A DNA stretch of 64,000 nucleotides from Paenibacillus sp. BK033 (GTDB taxonomy: Bacteria; Bacillota; Bacilli; Paenibacillales; Paenibacillaceae): contig NZ_SLVP01000004.1 in the NCBI RefSeq assembly GCF_004345425.1, forward strand, positions 62,001-126,000. Direction: 5' to 3'. The notes under the pieces were generated by a model that saw only the letters and a program-made list of their open reading frames with translations, was not told where the DNA came from and did no database searches. Made by a program: the position numbers and the translations under genes. Positions 58,683 to 64,000 of the stretch are shown piece by piece. Every line of letters begins with the position of its first letter. Position 1 is the stretch's first letter.

Positions 58683-59144
58683 CTATTTCGCCGACGTTTT
58701 GCTCTTAGGCTGAAACAGGAGCTTGGTCAGCCAATTGAACTTTTTGATGCGGCAATTGTGGAAGGCAGCGATCTTCCATTCACCGTTTTGTCTCACCAGC
58801 ACATTGGTGTTAATGGAGTCGCGGCTCGCGGGCGCTTTTTTCTGCCACCGCATCAGAACGGCCCCGGTTGCATGGGCAATGGCAACGTCCTGAGAAATAA
58901 AACGAAGCTTCATTTCCCGCAAATCCGCAATCATCTTGGATCCGCGCAGCGGACCGTCCCATAAAGCCTGATGAGCGCTGTCAATCTCGCTCCGGCCTTT
59001 CAGGTGCTCGCCGAAGAAGGTGACATAGTCGGCATCCGGGGTGAAAAACTCGCTATAGGCCTTGCCGTCACCCTGATCCCATGCCCTATACAGAGCCCGA
59101 AATACATTGTGAATAGCCTGAATATCCTCTTGTTGACCCGACAT
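58683..59144 (-). CDS. SnoaL-like protein (SgcJ/EcaC, DUF4440 group)
   Basis: The protein has 153 residues from ATG 59144 (AAAGGA 9 bases ahead); ATG 59150 is an alternative and the frame is open to 59222. The pattern RAWDQGDGKAYSEFFTPDAD and YVTFFGEHLKGRSEI, with a late GEWKIAAFHNCRI, is typical of the NTF2-like fold. The substrate is unknown. It faces mqo and shares the terminator region. Confidence 0.88.
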   Translation of the reverse strand: MSGQQEDIQAIHNVFRALYRAWDQGDGKAYSEFFTPDADYVTFFGEHLKGRSEIDSAHQALWDGPLRGSKMIADLREMKLRFISQDVAIAHATGAVLMRWQKKAPASRDSINTNVLVRQNGEWKIAAFHNCRIKKFNWLTKLLFQPKSKTSAK

Positions 59145-59253
59145 TGGCATCCATCCTTTCTTTCCCGACATTTCTCTATGCCACTGATTATAAAATAATC
59201 CCGAAGCCGGATAATCGCCCATAGGAAGGAAGCTGCCTCAGACTTTGGTCGGA

Positions 59254-60768
59254 TCAGAGGGTTACTTTCTCAAGCTCCGGGTATTCCTGAAGCAAGGCGT
59301 TAAGGGAATCCGCGGGTGCATTTTTCAAATGCTGATCAAAAAAAGCCCGTGTTAAAGCTTCCGTAATAACCAGGCATCGCGCCGGGTCTGTCTGACCGCC
59401 TATGCCAATGAGATTACGGAGTTTGTTAGAGCCGATAAACAGGCCAATGTCGGAAAATTTCATATGGTCGCTGCCCCTAATCGTAAACAAGCTATCGGAG
59501 GCTTGTAGCACTTCGGTAAGCCCGGCGATATTGCGCTGCGCCTCACGATAAGCCTGCATGTAGGCGTCTCTCGTGCCATATACGGACTCGGATACCGCCT
59601 TCTCTTGTCCTTCGGCGGACAAATCGTCCAGATTCGGAATCAAAGGCTTTCGCTGCTTGATTTGCTGAATATGGTTCCTGTCGTTTGCCAGCATAAGGAA
59701 TGGCGCCATATTCGCGTTCTCTTCAGGCGTCATATAGACGGCGCCATCGAGGTTCACCGCAGCTTTTACCCGGCTGTTATGAATAGCCAGATTATAAGCG
59801 GTGGCACCGCCGACTGAATGTCCGATAACACCAATACGATCGAGATCTAGTTTGTTTTTAAAGCTAACGTCCTGCGTGCCCCTGCCTTCGTTCCATTCGC
59901 TGAGCTTATTCATCACGAAAGAAACATCATCGGCCATAATTTGCGTAATAATCTTTGCAGGCTCCGCCGTATGAAAGTCTGTCGTCGCATCCATAGCCGA
60001 AACGGCATGATCGGGGAAAACGGTGCCTGCCGAGACATAGGTGTGATCAATGGCGGCAACGATATACCCGTGACTGGCCAGGTCCTCGTATTGAGAGGTG
60101 TGCACGGCCATGGAAGTACCGGCGCCATGGGAGAACAGAACAATAGGGTACCGCTGCTCTTGACCGGATACGGGGAGATTGGCTTTGGCATCCGTATGAA
60201 TCAGATTCAAATGTCCAAGCGCGAATTCGGGTACATGGAAGAAGGAAGCAAATAACCTAATGAGTTCAGGCTGCAAATAACGTTCGTAAGGTTTTGTGTT
60301 ATTTTTCTCCGACGGATAATAAAGCTTGACCATAAGCTCGCGTTTTTTCGGTGACTGATCAAGGAAAGGATCATTACGGTTCTCATCAACGAGATGCAGC
60401 TCTTCTACGCCTATCTGATAATCGCCTGTAGGCTTCGGAAGAGCGAATACAGGAAGCGCATAGGACAGGAAGGAGGTTAAGGCAAGACTTCCTGCGGATA
60501 CAAGTATGACAAATCCCTTCAGCGCTTTGGGCATTGTCTTTGTGTACAAACGGGTTGAAGTCTTAAATAACGTATAGATGAGCAGCATGGCTACAAAAGC
60601 ATAGGCCGGAAGCATCTGGAACCGGAAGCCTTCGATAAGGCCATGCAGGGTCAGGATAACCAGATTGACCGCTGCGGCTCCAAGCCAGATTTTCCTCGAA
60701 GGCTTGCAAAAGCAAAGCGACAGTGACAGTGCATTGGCGACAACCAGAACGATCTCCAATAATCTCAT
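59254..60768 (-). CDS. Membrane-anchored PAF-acetylhydrolase-like esterase
   Basis: The protein has 504 residues from ATG 60768. The first 110 residues hold about four membrane helices (LLEIVLVVANALSLSLC onward). The outside part is an alpha/beta hydrolase with oxyanion region VLFSHGAGTSM, nucleophile Ser in GVIGHSVGGATAY and late His in RGSDHMKFSD, like platelet-activating-factor acetylhydrolases. It probably hydrolyses short-chain lipids at the outer face. Its start lies 13 bp behind the permease stop, so it may be the third gene of the ABC operon. Confidence 0.85.
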   Translation of the reverse strand: MRLLEIVLVVANALSLSLCFCKPSRKIWLGAAAVNLVILTLHGLIEGFRFQMLPAYAFVAMLLIYTLFKTSTRLYTKTMPKALKGFVILVSAGSLALTSFLSYALPVFALPKPTGDYQIGVEELHLVDENRNDPFLDQSPKKRELMVKLYYPSEKNNTKPYERYLQPELIRLFASFFHVPEFALGHLNLIHTDAKANLPVSGQEQRYPIVLFSHGAGTSMAVHTSQYEDLASHGYIVAAIDHTYVSAGTVFPDHAVSAMDATTDFHTAEPAKIITQIMADDVSFVMNKLSEWNEGRGTQDVSFKNKLDLDRIGVIGHSVGGATAYNLAIHNSRVKAAVNLDGAVYMTPEENANMAPFLMLANDRNHIQQIKQRKPLIPNLDDLSAEGQEKAVSESVYGTRDAYMQAYREAQRNIAGLTEVLQASDSLFTIRGSDHMKFSDIGLFIGSNKLRNLIGIGGQTDPARCLVITEALTRAFFDQHLKNAPADSLNALLQEYPELEKVTL

Positions 60769-60781
60769 GTATGCGACCGCC

Positions 60782-61555
60782 TCAAGATCCGCTGTGCACA
60801 TCAGATCTCATGTAATAGACGAGACTGAAGGCAAGCGACAGGATAAAGGTTAGCGCCAAAATGATAAGCGCGGGGACCGCGTAAGGGTTCGCCCCTGTAT
60901 TATCCGCAATGTCCTGGGCAAGATGACGGACGGGCCAATAAGGCGCGAGCCAAGGGAATAGGATGCCGCCTTGACCATGGCCAATCTCGCCAATAACGGT
61001 GACGATCGTTGCGAACACCCCAAGAACAGCGGCGGGAATGACATTCTTGGCGACTAGGCTGACGGCCGCTGCAACCGGAACGGTTCCGAAGGACAGCAGG
61101 CAGATGAGCAGGTTTGTTTTCAAGCCTAACCCGATCATGGTGAAATCGATATGCCCTTGCAGAAGCTTTACAAACCCGACGACAAAAGCTGCGATACAGG
61201 ACAGAACGGTTGTTGCGGCGATCAGGATAAATACCACGGATAGCTTCGCTGCAAGGATGGAAGCGCGTGAGACCGGATAGGAAAATAACTGGTTAATGGT
61301 CCGTTCCTGGTATTCCCTTGCAATAATATAAGCCGTAATGAGGGTGAATATGGACGGGGCGATCATGACAAGCATCATGCCCTGTCTGTAGAACATATCC
61401 TGAATATCTATTCCGGCACGGGTTCCATCCGGCATTATTCTCGGCAGAAAGGCGAACAAAGTAACCAGATTCGCGGGGATCGCCCCAAGCAGCGCAAGCC
61501 AGGGGATTTTCGTGGCCTTCAGCTTGAGCAGCTCCGTATAGATCACGTTAAACAA
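60782..61555 (-). CDS. ABC-2 type permease, bacitracin/lantibiotic-type
   Basis: The protein has 257 residues from TTG 61555, which has GGGAGG exactly 8 bases ahead; GTG 61564 would overlap that site. Six membrane helices are visible, with the loop IIAREYQERTINQLFSYPVS typical of the BcrB/LanE-G permeases. It overlaps the ATPase gene by 8 bp. The pair exports or removes peptide antibiotics from the membrane. Confidence 0.88.
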   Translation of the reverse strand: MFNVIYTELLKLKATKIPWLALLGAIPANLVTLFAFLPRIMPDGTRAGIDIQDMFYRQGMMLVMIAPSIFTLITAYIIAREYQERTINQLFSYPVSRASILAAKLSVVFILIAATTVLSCIAAFVVGFVKLLQGHIDFTMIGLGLKTNLLICLLSFGTVPVAAAVSLVAKNVIPAAVLGVFATIVTVIGEIGHGQGGILFPWLAPYWPVRHLAQDIADNTGANPYAVPALIILALTFILSLAFSLVYYMRSDVHSGS

Positions 61556-62468
61556 GCGGAACACCTCCCGTTACCTTCAAAAAATAATCCTCGAGGCTGT
61601 CTCCGGACAGCCGGATCTCTCGCACGCCAACCCCTTGACTGGTTAACGTCAGATTGACGTTGGCTGACTGATCCAGAATATCGTAAAGATGGATAATGCC
61701 CGGACCTGCCAGGCGGTAATCCGATACGCCAAGCTTTTGCTCCAGAAGATAGGCCGCCTTCTTGTCATCGTCAACCTTGATTTCCAGATAGTGCCGGGTC
61801 TTTCGCTGCAGGTCCTCGTAATCGATCTCCTCCATAAGAGTTCCTTGATGGATAATTCCAACCCGGGTAGCCAGCTGCTCGACTTCGCTCAGCAGATGGC
61901 TGGAGATGATAAAGGTAATGCCACGTTGTCTGGCCAAATCGAGGAATAGCTGCCGGATTTCCTTGATACCTGCCGGATCAAGTCCGTTCGTTGGTTCGTC
62001 TAAGACAAGAAGCTCTGGACGATGGAGCAAGGCGCGGGCAATGCCAAGCCGCTGCTTCATGCCAAGCGAGTAATGCTTCACCTTCTGATTCCGGACATCA
62101 AGCAGGCCAACGGTCGACAGGACTTCTTGGATATATTCCTTATTGCCTATACCCATAAGACGACGATGAATCTCCAAATTGTCCACAGCGCTCAGGTTTA
62201 AATAGAATCCCGGATATTCGATGATCGCTCCAATCCGTTCCATTGCTCCGGCTCTTCCGCCGTTCAGCCCTTCGCCGAACCATTCGACTTCTCCGGCAGT
62301 AGGCCGAATCAGGCCCATAATCATCCGGAGGGTTGTTGTCTTGCCTGCGCCGTTCTGGCCGAGAAATCCGTAGATATCGCCTCGCCTGATATTCATATGG
62401 ACGTTATGGACGACGGTTTTTCCGCCGTAACGTTTGGTTAACTGATTGGTTCGCAGCACGTAGTTCAC
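61548..62468 (-). CDS. ABC transporter ATP-binding protein, BcrA-type
   Basis: The protein has 306 residues from GTG 62468, AAAGGAG 9 bases ahead; the frame is open upstream. It has Walker A GQNGAGKTTT, signature YSLGMKQRLGIARAL, Walker B LLVLDEPTNGLDP and a H-loop in IISSHLL, followed by a C-terminal domain of about 90 residues typical of BcrA/drug-type ATPases. With the permease it forms a two-gene transporter next to a two-component system. Confidence 0.93.
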   Translation of the reverse strand: MNYVLRTNQLTKRYGGKTVVHNVHMNIRRGDIYGFLGQNGAGKTTTLRMIMGLIRPTAGEVEWFGEGLNGGRAGAMERIGAIIEYPGFYLNLSAVDNLEIHRRLMGIGNKEYIQEVLSTVGLLDVRNQKVKHYSLGMKQRLGIARALLHRPELLVLDEPTNGLDPAGIKEIRQLFLDLARQRGITFIISSHLLSEVEQLATRVGIIHQGTLMEEIDYEDLQRKTRHYLEIKVDDDKKAAYLLEQKLGVSDYRLAGPGIIHLYDILDQSANVNLTLTSQGVGVREIRLSGDSLEDYFLKVTGGVPLV

Positions 62469-62564
62469 GCGGCTCAACTCCTTTCGAAGCTTAGTGTATC
62501 GCGGATTTTTCACAGACTATTAAGGAATACCTTACAAAAATCTTAAATCGCGTCATAAAAAGAA

Positions 62565-62590
62565 AAAGCCAAACCGGTCTGCCGGTTTAA
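62565..62590 (-). terminator. Terminator of the two-component operon
   Basis: AAACCGG (62571-62577) and CCGGTTT (62582-62588) pair; on the minus strand the stem is followed by GGCTTTTTCTTTTT. It overlaps the kinase stop codon and separates the kinase from the ABC genes. Confidence 0.85.
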
Positions 62591-63510
62591 CTTTTCATAA
62601 GGCTGAAGGTAAATACGGTTTTTTCATTGGGCGTACTGGATACTGTTATCTGGCTGCCAAGCTTCCCGACGAGATTTCTGACGATCGCCAGTCCAAGTCC
62701 GGTGCCCCGAAGAGAGGTATTTCTGGAGGCTTCGCCGGTATACAGGCGTTCAAAGATATGCGGCAGATCCCGCTCCGGAATCCCCTTGCCCCGGTCCCAC
62801 ACATCGACCCACACCTTGCCGGATTCCTCCCTTACCGTAATGCCAAGCTCGCCGCCGTCTGCCCCGTACCGCAAGCTGTTAGACAGCAAATTATTCACGA
62901 TTCGTCTTAGAACGGCGGTATCTCCAATGACGAAGAGCGGCTCTTCCGGGAGCTCCATCACAGGCGTCAGGCCCGCTTTCACGAACGCCGGGTAGAAGTC
63001 GACGAGAATCTCAGGGATAAGCTCGGACAGATTAAGCTTATGTAGCTCCGGTATTGAATCCTCCGTTTCGAGGCGAGCCAGCTCGAAGAAATTTTGCAGC
63101 AGGACCAACAGATCATCCCCTTTGCCCACGGCTATGCCGAGAAACGTCTCTTTCTCCTCGGGGGACAAGCTTGCATCCTGCTGAAGAGCCTCCATGTAGC
63201 CGAGCAGCGAGGTCAGCGGAGTACGCAAATCATGCGAAATATTGGCGATCATCCGTTTCCGTTCTTCCTCCAGAAAGGCGGTCCGTTCGAAGGACTTCTG
63301 AACGTAATCGATCAGCCGGTTCAGCTCCTCGCTTAGCTCGGTTAGCGGCTTGTCGGCCGAAGGGAGACGATAGCGCCTGTTGAAATTACCGCTTCGGATA
63401 TCGGACGTGGTGCGGGAGATCCTGCGAATACCCCGCTGCAGCCTGGTATAGCGGGATAGTAAAATAAGAATAAACAGCAGGAGGACGGCGATGATTATGG
63501 AGTACGCCAT
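62587..63510 (-). CDS. Sensor histidine kinase, short membrane type
   Basis: The protein has 307 residues. One N-terminal membrane helix (IIIAVLLLFILILLS) is followed directly by a HAMP-like linker, HisKA with MIANISHDLRTPLTSLLGYM (His near residue 95) and HATPase with NNLLSNSLRYG, DRGKGIP and GTGLGLAIVRN. There is almost no extracellular part. Such kinases sense signals in the membrane or through a partner, often an ABC transporter against cell-envelope antibiotics. The regulator gene ends 4 bp upstream. Confidence 0.93.
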   Translation of the reverse strand: MAYSIIIAVLLLFILILLSRYTRLQRGIRRISRTTSDIRSGNFNRRYRLPSADKPLTELSEELNRLIDYVQKSFERTAFLEEERKRMIANISHDLRTPLTSLLGYMEALQQDASLSPEEKETFLGIAVGKGDDLLVLLQNFFELARLETEDSIPELHKLNLSELIPEILVDFYPAFVKAGLTPVMELPEEPLFVIGDTAVLRRIVNNLLSNSLRYGADGGELGITVREESGKVWVDVWDRGKGIPERDLPHIFERLYTGEASRNTSLRGTGLGLAIVRNLVGKLGSQITVSSTPNEKTVFTFSLMKS

Positions 63511-63514
63511 CTTG

Positions 63515-64000
63515 TCACCACTCGCCCAGTTTGTAGCCGAATCCCCAGACCGTCTGAATATATTGAGGGCTCGAAGGATCCTTCTCGATCTTTGTCCTTA
63601 TCCGGTTAATATGCACCATCACGGTATTGTCGTCCGACATGCTATCTTCCTGCCATACGGACTGGAAAATATGGGACTTGGCGAATACCCGGGTAGGGTT
63701 TGAGAGGAAAAGCTTTAGAATAGCGTATTCTTTGGCGGTAATCGGCTTCTTTTGCCCTCTGACCGTAAGCTCGCAGGAGCTGGTATCCAGCTCCAAATCG
63801 CCATGCTTAAGGATTTTGGGTGCAGCCGAAGCATGATCGGGTTGGAAACCGATATACCGGCGAAGCTGCGCTTTAACCCTTGCTACAAGCTCGCCAATGG
63901 TAAAAGGCTTCGTGATATAATCATCGGCGCCAAGCTCAAGCATGCTTATTTTGTCCATTTCCCTGTCTTTGGCGGACAAAACAATGATCGGCGTGGTTTT
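63515..64000 (-). CDS. OmpR-type response regulator, N-terminus outside window
   Basis: The frame is open to the right edge, so about 161 C-terminal residues are visible. The end of the receiver domain shows PIIVLSAKD (Ser switch residue) and GADDYITKPF (Lys). The winged-helix effector has LTVRGQKKPITAKEYAILKL, VHINRIRTKIE and the final YIQTVWGFGYKLG, typical of the OmpR/PhoB family. It is the partner of the kinase downstream and probably controls the ABC transporter operon. Confidence 0.93.
   Translation of the reverse strand, partial: KTTPIIVLSAKDREMDKISMLELGADDYITKPFTIGELVARVKAQLRRYIGFQPDHASAAPKILKHGDLELDTSSCELTVRGQKKPITAKEYAILKLFLSNPTRVFAKSHIFQSVWQEDSMSDDNTVMVHINRIRTKIEKDPSSPQYIQTVWGFGYKLGEW

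Noticed and set aside
1..64000. tRNA, rRNA, CRISPR arrays, insertion sequences and prophage genes
   Set aside because: None of the usual conserved stretches, evenly spaced repeats or transposase and phage proteins were found on reading both strands; short RNAs could be missed by eye.

Overview
The window looks like chromosomal DNA from a spore-forming, moderate-GC Bacillota, most probably a Paenibacillus or close relative. The basis is consistent AGGAGG-type ribosome binding sites, frequent GTG and TTG starts, a YesM/YesN two-component pair next to DUF3502-type sugar-binding lipoproteins, dense families of TetR, HxlR and SDR genes, a Firmicutes mannitol PTS operon and hairpin plus T-run terminators. 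I saw no rRNA, tRNA, CRISPR array, insertion sequence or prophage. All names come from reading motifs by eye; no database search was run.

Layout. 1-5193: two related sugar-binding lipoproteins (the first cut by the window edge) bracket a YesM-like sensor kinase and a short YesN-like regulator. 5279-7000: an actin-like ParM homologue, a ParR-sized ribbon-helix-helix protein and an array of eight phased 10-bp repeats, which together read as a type II (ParMRC) partition cassette on a chromosome. 7054-9760: an exo/endonuclease/phosphatase-family enzyme and an AT-rich GPH sugar symporter with a XylR-like operator. 9803-15215: an SDR-TetR pair with twin operators, a MATE exporter, a 35-residue small ORF and a large catalase. 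15306-17843: a DNA repair group (LigD-type polymerase, ATP-dependent ligase, Fe-S uracil-DNA glycosylase). 17860-20083: a TetR/MFS efflux pair with a perfect 20-bp palindrome. 20385-22522: a histidine kinase fused to an RsbR/STAS-like half, then an unrecognised conserved-looking protein. 22646-30020: a mannitol operon mtlA-mtlR-mtlF-mtlD followed by its own ptsI and ptsH.

30129-44020 is an accessory region in which a local regulator (WYL, TetR, or one of three HxlR) usually sits beside a reductase, hydrolase or exporter. It includes an SDR that lacks the catalytic tyrosine and a cupin gene cut to 53 codons. 44198-59144 carries a TerC-like membrane protein, a methyltransferase with a C-terminal helical-repeat half, another TetR/NAD(P)-binding pair, an ECF sigma with a membrane partner containing a duplicated domain, a coiled-coil protein, a membrane-tethered NodB deacetylase, a fourth HxlR pair and malate:quinone oxidoreductase. 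59254-64000 (all minus strand) is a membrane-stress module: OmpR-type regulator (cut by the edge), sensor kinase, bacitracin/lantibiotic-type ABC transporter and a membrane-anchored PAF-acetylhydrolase-like esterase.

The main theme is sensing of sugars and of toxic or electrophilic chemicals by many small self-contained regulator-enzyme pairs. The most unusual item is the chromosomal ParMRC-like cassette; next are the kinase-STAS fusion, the mannitol operon with its own EI and HPr, and the several small or broken genes.
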